From assembly GCA_031428975.1 (NCBI GenBank), contig JANOYR010000061.1, positions 1 to 33,021 of the forward strand: a stretch of 33,021 nucleotides of DNA. Direction: 5' to 3'. Of this stretch, positions 1 through 7,828 are shown piece by piece. Below the pieces are notes generated by a model. The model was given only the letters and a program-made list of their open reading frames with translations, was not told where the DNA came from and did no database searches. This DNA is from JAAFIP01 sp031428975 (GTDB lineage: Bacteria; Pseudomonadota; Gammaproteobacteria; Burkholderiales; Burkholderiaceae_C). Both the position numbers and the translations under genes were made by a program. Within the stretch, counting starts at the first letter, position 1; each line of letters begins with the position of its first letter.

Positions 1-93
1 GTTGTCGCTTGCAGCGCTAGAGCCAGCCGCGAAAGCAGTACCTGCCAATGCGACGGATGCAAACAACATTGCGATTTTGTTTAATTTCATCAT
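1..93 (-). CDS. ompA: OmpA-like outer-membrane protein, N-terminal fragment
   Basis: Only the first 31 codons are inside the window; the gene runs off the left edge. The visible peptide begins MMKLNKIAMLFASVALAG and continues TAFAAGSS, a typical Sec signal peptide: a short basic start, a hydrophobic core and an AFA cleavage site. In Comamonadaceae an OmpA-family porin with a very similar leader lies divergently next to gyrA, which is the basis for the name. The sequence itself proves only an exported protein. GAGG at 100-103 sits six bases from the ATG at 93 and favours it over the ATG at 99, which directly abuts the GAGG. The ATG at 90 is also possible. Confidence 0.7.
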   Translation of the reverse strand, partial: MMKLNKIAMLFASVALAGTAFAAGSSAASDN

Positions 94-400
94 GTTCATC
101 CTCAAAATTGATACTACAGCGCGAGCTGCTCGGGTATAGAGTTTATAAGCGGTTGCAAACTTACTCGTGGGCTTATTGTGCCACACTCGCGGCCTGCTTC
201 CAAATAAGGAGAAGGGCGAGGCACACTATGCCCAAAATTGTTGCAATCGCACCACAAGCACCCGAGGGCGGGATCGGGCATTCATGCGCTAGCTGCGCCC
301 GCCGAAAGCCTGGGTAAACGCCGCAATAACCGCTAAAATCAGTGGGCTATGGTTTTTTCAGCCTTAATGCTCCCTACAGTCCCTCACCCTTGGCCGCTTC
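94..400. promoter_or_regulatory. Divergent ompA/gyrA intergenic region
   Basis: These 307 bases separate the leftward ompA-like gene from rightward gyrA and must hold both promoters. A weak -10-like TAAAAT at 334-339 is the only candidate I can point to for gyrA, and no convincing -35 accompanies it. An 89-codon open frame crosses the region (48-317), but its composition is unlike a protein and it overlaps the ompA start, so I do not call it a gene. I see no repeat or RNA gene here. Confidence 0.4.
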
Positions 401-3025
401 ATGACATCCTTTGCTAAAGAAACTCTGCCCATCAGCCTCGAAGAGGAAATGCGCCGAAGCTACCTAGACTACGCCATGAGCGTGATTGTGGGCCGTGCTC
501 TGCCCGATGCCCGCGACGGCCTAAAGCCCGTGCACCGCCGGGTGCTGTACGCCATGCACGAGTTGAGCAACGACTACAACCGCCCCTACAAAAAATCCGC
601 CCGTATTGTGGGCGATGTGATTGGTAAATACCACCCGCACGGCGACACCGCGGTGTATGACACCATCGTGCGCATGGCGCAAGATTTCAGTTTGCGCCAT
701 ATGTTGGTCGATGGACAAGGTAATTTCGGCTCGGTAGACGGCGACAACCCTGCGGCCATGCGTTACACCGAAATCCGCTTGTCCAAAATCGCCCATGAAG
801 TGCTGGCCGATTTGGACAAAGAAACGGTCGATTTTGGTCCTAACTACGACGGCAGCGAATCTGAGCCATTGGTCATGCCCACGCGCCTGCCCAACTTACT
901 GGTCAATGGTTCATCGGGCATTGCCGTGGGCATGGCCACCAATATTCCCCCGCACAACCTCAACGAAGTGGTCGATGCCTGTCTGCATTTGCTAAAAAAC
1001 CCAGAGGCTACGGTAGACGAGCTAATGGAGATCATTCCAGCGCCCGACTTTCCGACTGCAGGTATTATTTATGGCCTGTCTGGTGTGCGCGATGGCTACC
1101 GCACAGGCCGAGGCCGCGTGGTGATGCGCGCCAAGGTGCACTTTGAAGACATCGACAAAGGCAATCGCCAATCCATCATTGTGGATGAATTGCCTTACCA
1201 AGTGAACAAAAAGACGCTGCAAGAGCGCATGGCTGAGCTGGTGCACGAGAAAAAAATCGATGGCATCTCGCACATCCAAGACGAGTCGGATAAATCGGGC
1301 ATGCGCTTGGTGATTGAGCTCAAGCGCGGAGAAGTACCTGAGGTGGTGCTCAATAATTTGTATAAACAAACCCAGCTGCAAGACACTTTTGGCATCAACA
1401 TGGTGGCGCTGATTGACGGACAGCCCAAGCTATGCAATCTGCTCGATTTGGTCAGGGTGTTTTTAAGCCACCGCCGAGAAGTGGTCACGCGGCGCACCGT
1501 GTTTGCACTGCGCAAAGCCCGCGACAGTGGGCATTTGCTCGAAGGCTTGGCCGTGTCGCTGGCCAACATCGACGAATATATACGAATCATCCGCAACGCG
1601 CCCACACCGCCGGTGGCCCGCGCCGAACTCATGAGCAAGTCATGGGACAGCGCCATAGTCAAACAAATGCTCACCCGCACCCGCGAGGACGGCAGCGAGG
1701 TGAATGCAGACGACTACCGCCCCGCGACCATGGAGCGCGAGTTTGGCTTGCAAACCGACGGGCTGTATCGCCTGTCGGATGCGCAAACCACTGAAATTCT
1801 CAACATGCGTTTGCAACGCCTGACCGGCCTAGAGCAAGACAAAATTGTCGTTGAATACAAAGAAGTGATGGGCGAGATTGAAAACTTGCTGGACATTTTG
1901 AGTAAACCCGAGCGTGTGAGCATCATCATTGCCGAAGAACTGGCCGCTTTGCGTGCCGAGTTTGGCCAAACTAAGTTGGGTGCGCGCCGCAGCCAAATAG
2001 AGCACAACGCGCAAGACATGTCCACCGAGGATTTGATCACCCCCACCGACATGGTGGTAACGCTCAGCCACAGCGGCTATATCAAAAGCCAGCCATTGTC
2101 TGAGTACCGCGCCCAAAAGCGTGGCGGGCGCGGCAAGCAAGCCACCACCACCAAAGAGGACGATTGGATTGACCAACTCTTTATTGCCAACACGCACGAT
2201 TATTTGCTCTGCTTTAGCAACCGAGGCCGCATGTACTGGCTTAAAGTGTGGGAAGTTCCCGCAGGTTCGCGCGGCTCTCGCGGACGGCCCATCGTCAATA
2301 TGTTCCCGCTGCAAGAGGGCGAAAAAATCAATGTGGTGCTCGCGCTAACGGGCGACAAGCGCAGCTTCCCGTCCGACCAATATATTTTCATGGCTACCAG
2401 TATGGGCACTGTCAAGAAGACGGCGCTGGACGAATTCAACAACCCACGCAAGGGCGGCATCATTGCTGCGGTGCTCGACGATGGCGACTATTTGATTGGC
2501 GCGGCCCTGACCGACGGCAAACACGATGTGATGCTGTTCAGCGATGGGGGCAAAGCCGTGCGTTTTGACGAGAACGATGTGCGCCCGCTGGGCCGCCAAA
2601 CCCGCGGTGTGCGCGGCATGATGCTGGAAGACACGCAAAGCGTAATTGCCATGCTGGTGGCGCAAGATGACCAACAAAGCGTGCTCACCGCCACTGAAAA
2701 CGGCTATGGCAAACGCACCAATATTACCGAATACACCCGCCACGGCCGCGGTACGAAGGGCATGATCGCCATTCAGCAAAGCGAACGCAATGGCAAAGTG
2801 GTGGCCGCAACCTTGGTGCATCCTGATGACGAAATCATGCTAATTACGGACAAAGGGGTGCTGGTGCGTACCCGAGTGAGCGAGATCCGCGAGATGGGCC
2901 GTGCCACGCAAGGCGTGACGCTCATGAGCATGGATACTGGCGATAAAATTTCAGGCGTTCAACGCATTGTGGAAAACGATGCTGCGGTAGACGTAGCAAT
3001 CGACGATGGAGTTGACAAAGAATGA
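401..3025 (+). CDS. gyrA: DNA gyrase subunit A
   Basis: This is the breakage-reunion subunit of type II topoisomerase, which with GyrB introduces negative supercoils using ATP. The 874-residue length equals the family norm. The catalytic tyrosine is Y122 in AAMRYTEIRL, and the DNA-binding helix region reads HPHGDTAVYD with T83 and D87. The GyrA box QKRGGRGK is at 572-579, followed by the six-bladed C-terminal domain that wraps DNA. T83 is the residue normally found in many beta- and gammaproteobacteria, so it is not by itself a quinolone-resistance change. The stop overlaps the next start (ATGA), so the following DUF2059 gene is probably translationally coupled. Identification is essentially certain. 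Confidence 0.98.
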   Translation: MTSFAKETLPISLEEEMRRSYLDYAMSVIVGRALPDARDGLKPVHRRVLYAMHELSNDYNRPYKKSARIVGDVIGKYHPHGDTAVYDTIVRMAQDFSLRHMLVDGQGNFGSVDGDNPAAMRYTEIRLSKIAHEVLADLDKETVDFGPNYDGSESEPLVMPTRLPNLLVNGSSGIAVGMATNIPPHNLNEVVDACLHLLKNPEATVDELMEIIPAPDFPTAGIIYGLSGVRDGYRTGRGRVVMRAKVHFEDIDKGNRQSIIVDELPYQVNKKTLQERMAELVHEKKIDGISHIQDESDKSGMRLVIELKRGEVPEVVLNNLYKQTQLQDTFGINMVALIDGQPKLCNLLDLVRVFLSHRREVVTRRTVFALRKARDSGHLLEGLAVSLANIDEYIRIIRNAPTPPVARAELMSKSWDSAIVKQMLTRTREDGSEVNADDYRPATMEREFGLQTDGLYRLSDAQTTEILNMRLQRLTGLEQDKIVVEYKEVMGEIENLLDILSKPERVSIIIAEELAALRAEFGQTKLGARRSQIEHNAQDMSTEDLITPTDMVVTLSHSGYIKSQPLSEYRAQKRGGRGKQATTTKEDDWIDQLFIANTHDYLLCFSNRGRMYWLKVWEVPAGSRGSRGRPIVNMFPLQEGEKINVVLALTGDKRSFPSDQYIFMATSMGTVKKTALDEFNNPRKGGIIAAVLDDGDYLIGAALTDGKHDVMLFSDGGKAVRFDENDVRPLGRQTRGVRGMMLEDTQSVIAMLVAQDDQQSVLTATENGYGKRTNITEYTRHGRGTKGMIAIQQSERNGKVVAATLVHPDDEIMLITDKGVLVRTRVSEIREMGRATQGVTLMSMDTGDKISGVQRIVENDAAVDVAIDDGVDKE

Positions 3026-3657
3026 GCTCACTAAACGCCATTAAAAATATAGTTTCAATCATTGTTTTTACAGCAACATCAGCAGGTTTACATGCACAAA
3101 CCGCGATGTCGACGGCACTGTCAAGCCCTGATGCAAAGCTTGCGTTGGCAAGTCGCGTAGTGGCTTTACAGCAAGGCCCAGAAATGGATCGCCTGCTCTC
3201 CCAATTGGCCAGGTCTGCGGCAGCGCCCTTGGTTGCACCTTTGGAGCAAAAGGTCAATGCACTGCCTCAAGCAAAACAAGAAGCGGCAGCAAAAACGATC
3301 GATGAACAATTACAAAAATTTGGCGAAGCCGCCATTTCTGCGCTGCGCGGCCATCTTGACGCTGTGAGCAACACTAACTTAGTGCCCGCCTATATGGAGC
3401 GTTTTTCTGAGGAGGAGTTGCGTGCATTGGTTGCCATGCTCGATGCACCTGTGTTTAAAAAATACCAAACCGCGTCTCCTGAATTAGGCAATATTTTGGT
3501 GCGGGGTTTGGTAGATGCTTCTCGCACAGAAGTGCAGGCATTAGCCAAAGACTTTGAGGCGGTCGCTATCAGAGCAGTGGGCCCTACTGTGCCAACAAGC
3601 GCAGCCCCAAAGCAAGCGCCTCGCACGGGTGCTGGGGCAGCGGCCAGCAGGCCCTAG
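3022..3657 (+). CDS. DUF2059 family secreted protein
   Basis: This 211-residue protein has a Sec signal peptide (hydrophobic 10-22, probable cleavage after LHA at residue 25), so it acts in the periplasm. The middle, HLDAVSNTNLVPAYMERFSE onward through EELRALVAML and VFKKYQTASPEL, matches the DUF2059 pattern of small helical proteins often coded beside gyrA or serC in Burkholderiales. Their function is unknown. The C-terminus is a low-complexity tail rich in Ala, Pro and Gly. The start overlaps the gyrA stop by four bases, suggesting coupling, and the transglutaminase-like gene follows 17 bases later. I see no catalytic motif. The family assignment is good; the role is unassigned. Confidence 0.8.
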   Translation: MSSLNAIKNIVSIIVFTATSAGLHAQTAMSTALSSPDAKLALASRVVALQQGPEMDRLLSQLARSAAAPLVAPLEQKVNALPQAKQEAAAKTIDEQLQKFGEAAISALRGHLDAVSNTNLVPAYMERFSEEELRALVAMLDAPVFKKYQTASPELGNILVRGLVDASRTEVQALAKDFEAVAIRAVGPTVPTSAAPKQAPRTGAGAAASRP

Positions 3658-3674
3658 ATATCAGGGCTAAACCA

Positions 3675-4703
3675 GTGCTACTCACCCATCGCTCGCTCCT
3701 GCTTTGCTGGGCTTTTGTCGCAACTATGGCTTGTGGAAATGTTGATGCACAAACGCTTGTTGATCACAGCAAAGCCGGCCTACAAGCTTCCTCTGCGCCG
3801 GCTAACCTAGAAAAATCTCCCGAAGCACTCGGTAAATTTTTAGGCGCAGGCTTGGTAGATCCGCGGCAAAAATTGCGCGCTGTATACCAGTGGATGGCCT
3901 TGCGCATGAACTACGACACCGCCGCTTACCGCAGTGGCCGTCAAATTACGCAAACTGCCCAGCAGGCGCTTGATTCGCGCATGAGCAGCTGTGACGGTTT
4001 TTCCACTCTTTTTGCAGACTTGGCCAAGCATGCTGGGGTAGAAGTCACCACGGTTCTAGGCTATGTTAAGGACGGATTCCACGAAAAAGGCGAGGCATTT
4101 AAGGATACCAACCATGCTTGGAATGCTGTCCGCCTTGACGGGCAATGGTATTTGATTGACTCTACTTGGGGCTCTGGCTTTGATGATGGCAAGCAGTTTG
4201 TGCGCAGCTTTAACCCGTTTTATTTCCTTGTTCCGGCAGACTCTTTGTATCTGAGCCACTTCGCAAAAGACCCAGCCCAGCGTTTTGGAAACAGTGCCAA
4301 AGATCTCGCTGATTTTGCCGCCCTGCCCCATGCCCCCGTCACCTTGCTGACGATTGCCACGCCGACTGTTACCGACATTGCTTTGGCCAAAACTGTAGGT
4401 TTTGCCAAAACCTTTGCACAAGCCAGTGGCAATATGCAAGTTGAAACTGGCCCGATTGCAGCTGGCTTACGCGCTGGCAACACCTATGCTTGGCAAATTA
4501 ACAGCAGTTTTTATCACGAAATGGCCGTATTGCACAAAGGACAATGGACTGATTTTTCGGCAAACACCGTTCGACCGATTGCGACTACCCCACGAACAAG
4601 CTTCCATGTGAACTTCACTCCTAGCGAAGGATTGGTGCAAATTGCGGCCAAGAAAGCAACGGATGCCAACTACACCATCGTTTTGGAATACACCGCCAAA
4701 TGA
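3675..4703 (+). CDS. Secreted transglutaminase-like (papain-fold) protein
   Basis: This 342-residue exported protein (signal peptide to about residue 25, VDA|Q) carries a transglutaminase-like core of the kyphoscoliosis-peptidase type. The probable catalytic triad is C106 in SSCDGFSTLFADLAKHAG, H147 in DTNHAWNAV and D162 in YLIDSTWGSG. Such domains can be proteases, amidases or crosslinking enzymes acting on peptides or cell-wall material; the substrate cannot be told from sequence. The start is a GTG with AGGG eight bases upstream. An ATG at 3726 would remove most of the signal peptide, so GTG is preferred. The stop overlaps the serC start (ATGA), placing it in the gyrA-serC operon. The C-terminal half, from about residue 210, has no domain I can name. 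Confidence 0.8.
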   Translation: MLLTHRSLLLCWAFVATMACGNVDAQTLVDHSKAGLQASSAPANLEKSPEALGKFLGAGLVDPRQKLRAVYQWMALRMNYDTAAYRSGRQITQTAQQALDSRMSSCDGFSTLFADLAKHAGVEVTTVLGYVKDGFHEKGEAFKDTNHAWNAVRLDGQWYLIDSTWGSGFDDGKQFVRSFNPFYFLVPADSLYLSHFAKDPAQRFGNSAKDLADFAALPHAPVTLLTIATPTVTDIALAKTVGFAKTFAQASGNMQVETGPIAAGLRAGNTYAWQINSSFYHEMAVLHKGQWTDFSANTVRPIATTPRTSFHVNFTPSEGLVQIAAKKATDANYTIVLEYTAK

Positions 4704-5788
4704 TCCGCCCCTACAATTTTTCTGCGGGACCTGCCGCCCTTCCCCAAAGCGTGCTGGAAAAAGCCGCCTCTGAAATGCTCAACTGGCAGGGCAGCGGCAT
4801 GGGCGTGATGGAGATGAGCCACAGAGGCAAAGAGTTCATTAGTATCTATGATCGTGCAGAAGCCAATTTGCGCGCATTATTGTCTGTGCCATCGCAATTC
4901 AAAATTTTATTCATGCAAGGCGGGGGACTGGGAGAAAATGCTATCGCGCCCATGAACCTTTGCAAAGGCGACACCATTGACTTTGTATTAACGGGTTCTT
5001 GGAGCGAAAAATCAGCAGTTGAGGCGGCCAAATACGCCCCAACACATATTGCAGCCAGCAGCAAAGCGTTAGGCTATACGGCATTGCCCGAGGTTGCTTC
5101 GTGGCAATTGAGTAAGAAGCAAAGTTATGTGCATATATGCACCAATGAGACCATACATGGCATCGAATTTTCTTCGCTGCCCGATTTAAAAGCCCTGGGC
5201 TGCGACGCGCCTTTGGTAATCGACTGTTCATCTCATATTTTGTCGCGCAGCATAGATTGGTCGCGCGTAGGCGTGGCTTTTGCAGGTGCTCAAAAAAATA
5301 TTGGTCCAGCTGGCTTGACCATTGTCTTTGTTCGAGACGATTTGTTAGACCACGCTTTGCCTATTACACCCAGTGCCTTCCACTACGCTACTGTGGCTGC
5401 AAATGGTTCTATGTACAACACGCCCCCAACCTATAGCATCTACATGGCGGGGCTTGTTTTTGAATGGCTCATTGCGCAGGGTGGAGTATCCGCCTTAGAA
5501 GCGCGCAACATTGAAAAAGCCCAATACCTATACGACTATATCGACCAATCGACATTGTATGAAAACCGTGTGGCACATGATTGCCGATCGCGTATGAATG
5601 TGACTTTCTACCTTAAAGACGAGTCGCGCAATGGTGCATTTTTAGATGCCACAAAAGCAGCTGGACTTTTGCAACTCAAAGGCCATAAGTCTGTGGGAGG
5701 TATGAGAGCCAGTATTTATAACGCTACACCCTTGGCTGGAGTGCATGCATTGGTCGCCAGCATGCGAGAATTCGAGTCCCATGCATAA
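4700..5788 (+). CDS. serC: Phosphoserine aminotransferase
   Basis: SerC converts 3-phosphohydroxypyruvate and glutamate to phosphoserine in serine biosynthesis, and acts in pyridoxal phosphate synthesis in many proteobacteria. At 362 residues it equals the E. coli enzyme. The start MIRPYNFSAGPAALP is diagnostic. The PLP Schiff-base lysine is K199 in FAGAQKNIGPAGL, after the conserved IDCSSHILSR. The phosphate-binding loop is FMQGGGLGENAI rather than the commoner GGxxxQF form, a small departure in an otherwise orthodox sequence. The gene overlaps the transglutaminase-like gene upstream by four bases and is followed by pheA, tyrA and aroA, the usual amino-acid cluster of this order. Confidence 0.95.
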   Translation: MIRPYNFSAGPAALPQSVLEKAASEMLNWQGSGMGVMEMSHRGKEFISIYDRAEANLRALLSVPSQFKILFMQGGGLGENAIAPMNLCKGDTIDFVLTGSWSEKSAVEAAKYAPTHIAASSKALGYTALPEVASWQLSKKQSYVHICTNETIHGIEFSSLPDLKALGCDAPLVIDCSSHILSRSIDWSRVGVAFAGAQKNIGPAGLTIVFVRDDLLDHALPITPSAFHYATVAANGSMYNTPPTYSIYMAGLVFEWLIAQGGVSALEARNIEKAQYLYDYIDQSTLYENRVAHDCRSRMNVTFYLKDESRNGAFLDATKAAGLLQLKGHKSVGGMRASIYNATPLAGVHALVASMREFESHA

Positions 5789-5841
5789 GTCGCGCACGCC
5801 AATCACACATTCAATTGCAGCGGTACAAAATAACTACAGCC

Positions 5842-6924
5842 ATGCCTAAAACTCTTGCCCATCTGCGTACTGAGATCGACTCTGTTGACCTTGAACTCTT
5901 GACTCTGCTCAACCAACGGGCATCGCTTGCCAACGAAGTGGGCGAGATCAAGCGCTTAGAGGGCTCCGTGGTGTACCGCCCTGAACGTGAGGCACAGGTG
6001 ATCGCTGGGCTGCAAAGCATCAACGCTGGGCCACTCAAGGCGGAAAGCATTGGCCATATTTGGCGCGAGGTGATGTCGGCATGCCGCAGCCTAGAGGCTA
6101 AGCAGCGGGTGGCAGTGCTCGGGCCGGCCGGCACTTTTTGTGAACAGGCGGGCTTAGAATTTTTTGGCCGCAGTGTGGAGCTTATTTATTGCGCCAATTT
6201 TGATGAAGTATTCCACGCCACAGCCAGCGGTTCGGCGCAGTACGGTGTTGTAGGCGTTGAAAATAGCACAGAAGGGGTAGTGACGCGCTCGCTAGATCTC
6301 TTTTTGCACACCCCTACCCACATTGTGGGTGAAGTTAGCCTTATGGTGCGCCACCACTTGCTGCGCACTGAAAATAACTTGGCGCATATTGAGGCTGTTC
6401 TTGCGCACCCGCAGGCGTTGGCGCAATGCAATGCTTGGCTTACTAAAAACCTGCCCCATGCGGAACGCAGAGCGGTTTCTAGTAACGCTGAGGGTGCACG
6501 TTTGGCGGCAACCAACCCCGCTTGGGCGGGCTTGGCCGGCGAGCGAGCCGCTACCCAATTTGGTTTGCACATAGCAGCCCACGCGATACAAGACGACGCC
6601 TTCAATCGCACCCGATTTTCCATCATAACGCTGCCAGAGACATTGCCAACGCCTCAGGCTACCGGACGGGATTGCACCAGTTTAATTGTCTCAGTGCCCA
6701 ATCAACCTGGCGCGGTGGCTGATCTGCTGGTGCCACTTAAGACGCACGGGGTATCCATGACGCGATTTGAGTCGCGCCCTGCACGCACGGGCCAGTGGGA
6801 GTATTATTTTTACATCGACTTAGCAGGTCACCCTTCGACGCCCTCAGTACAAAAGGCTTTGACTGAATTACGCAGCCTGTGTGCTTTTTATAAATTGCTG
6901 GGCACGTACCCAGCAAGCCTGTAA
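5842..6924 (+). CDS. pheA: Bifunctional chorismate mutase / prephenate dehydratase (P-protein)
   Basis: The protein carries out two steps to phenylpyruvate: chorismate to prephenate, then decarboxylating dehydration. Residues 1-85 are an AroQ-type chorismate mutase (LAHLRTEIDSVDLELLTLLN). Residues about 90-270 are the dehydratase, with NRTRF at 255-259 holding the catalytic threonine. Residues about 278-352 are an ACT domain with QPGAVADLL and ESRP, the phenylalanine-sensing motifs, so feedback inhibition is expected. I chose the ATG at 5842 (MPKTLAHLRT) because homologues begin just before the mutase helix; a TTG at 5815 would add nine unconserved residues. Length from this start is 360 residues, the family norm. 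Confidence 0.95.
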   Translation: MPKTLAHLRTEIDSVDLELLTLLNQRASLANEVGEIKRLEGSVVYRPEREAQVIAGLQSINAGPLKAESIGHIWREVMSACRSLEAKQRVAVLGPAGTFCEQAGLEFFGRSVELIYCANFDEVFHATASGSAQYGVVGVENSTEGVVTRSLDLFLHTPTHIVGEVSLMVRHHLLRTENNLAHIEAVLAHPQALAQCNAWLTKNLPHAERRAVSSNAEGARLAATNPAWAGLAGERAATQFGLHIAAHAIQDDAFNRTRFSIITLPETLPTPQATGRDCTSLIVSVPNQPGAVADLLVPLKTHGVSMTRFESRPARTGQWEYYFYIDLAGHPSTPSVQKALTELRSLCAFYKLLGTYPASL

Positions 6925-6943
6925 CCCACGTCTTCTAACCAAT

Positions 6944-7819
6944 ATGGCTATGTTTGAACAACTCGGATTAATCGGCTGCGGCCTCATGGGTGGCTCGTTT
7001 GCTTTGGCAATGAAAAGAGCTGGTCTGGTAAAACGCGTAGTTGGTTACAGTAAATCACCTACGACTACCGAGCGGGCTCGCCTGATGGGTGTGATCGATG
7101 TAGAAGCACCTTCTGCTTTGCTAGCAGTTTCTGGCGCTGACATTATTTTACTAGCTGTGCCAGTATCGGCGACTGAAAGTACGCTAAAAGCCATCAAGCA
7201 CATGGTGACCCCTAGCGTACTCATCATGGATGTAGGATCTACAAAACGCGACGTTGTGGATGCGGCACGGCGTGTGCTCAAGGACCAAGTGGGTTGCTTT
7301 GTGCCTTGTCACCCCATCACTGGCAAAGAATTGTCAGGCGTAGAACACTCCGATGCAGACCTCTACACTGGCAAGCAAGTCATTCTTACGCCTATAGAGC
7401 GCACCCAAGTAGTTCAACTGCAAAAGGCGGCAGATCTTTGGACTGCATTAGGTTGCCAGGTGCTAAAAATGGCACCAGAAGCACACGATGCGGCCTATGC
7501 AGCAGTGAGCCATTTGCCGCATTTGATTGCCTTTGCGTTGATGAATTCAATTGCAGGCCAGCCGCACGGCCAAGACTTTTTATCGCTCGCGGGTCCCGGT
7601 TTCAGAGATTTCAGCCGCATAGCGGCCAGCGACCCGCAGATGTGGCGCGACGTGATGATGGCAAATCGCCACGAACTTCTAGCGCAATCACGTTTGTTCA
7701 TGCGCTCTTTGCAACAGCTTGAACAAATGATTCAAGCCGAGAACAGTGATTTGCTCGAAACCACCATACGCACAGCCAGCCAAACGCGATCGGCTTGGAA
7801 AATGGCCACCAAACGCTGA
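6944..7819 (+). CDS. tyrA: Prephenate dehydrogenase
   Basis: TyrA oxidatively decarboxylates prephenate to 4-hydroxyphenylpyruvate with NAD(P), the tyrosine branch. The 291-residue protein starts with a Rossmann dinucleotide site, LGLIGCGLMGGSFALAMKRAG. PCHPITGKELSGVEHSDADLYTG is split here as PCHPITGKE and SGVEHSDADLY, the substrate-binding segment with the catalytic-type histidine. Two ATGs (6944 and 6950) are six bases apart in frame and either could be used; longer starts would overlap pheA and add unconserved residues. The gene lies 19 bases after pheA and 9 bases before aroA. No ACT domain is present, as is usual in this lineage. Confidence 0.93.
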   Translation: MAMFEQLGLIGCGLMGGSFALAMKRAGLVKRVVGYSKSPTTTERARLMGVIDVEAPSALLAVSGADIILLAVPVSATESTLKAIKHMVTPSVLIMDVGSTKRDVVDAARRVLKDQVGCFVPCHPITGKELSGVEHSDADLYTGKQVILTPIERTQVVQLQKAADLWTALGCQVLKMAPEAHDAAYAAVSHLPHLIAFALMNSIAGQPHGQDFLSLAGPGFRDFSRIAASDPQMWRDVMMANRHELLAQSRLFMRSLQQLEQMIQAENSDLLETTIRTASQTRSAWKMATKR

Positions 7820-7828
7820 CACTGCTTT

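Noticed and set aside
48..317. 89-codon open frame left of gyrA
   Set aside because: It overlaps the ompA-like start, has arginine- and cysteine-rich out-of-frame composition and no ribosome site.
647..661. GyrA T83 as a quinolone-resistance mutation
   Set aside because: Threonine is the normal residue here in many beta- and gammaproteobacteria; D87 is unchanged.
3675..3755. Lipoprotein signal in the transglutaminase-like protein (TMAC)
   Set aside because: The residues before the cysteine do not fit a lipobox, and a normal signal peptidase site (VDA|Q) follows.
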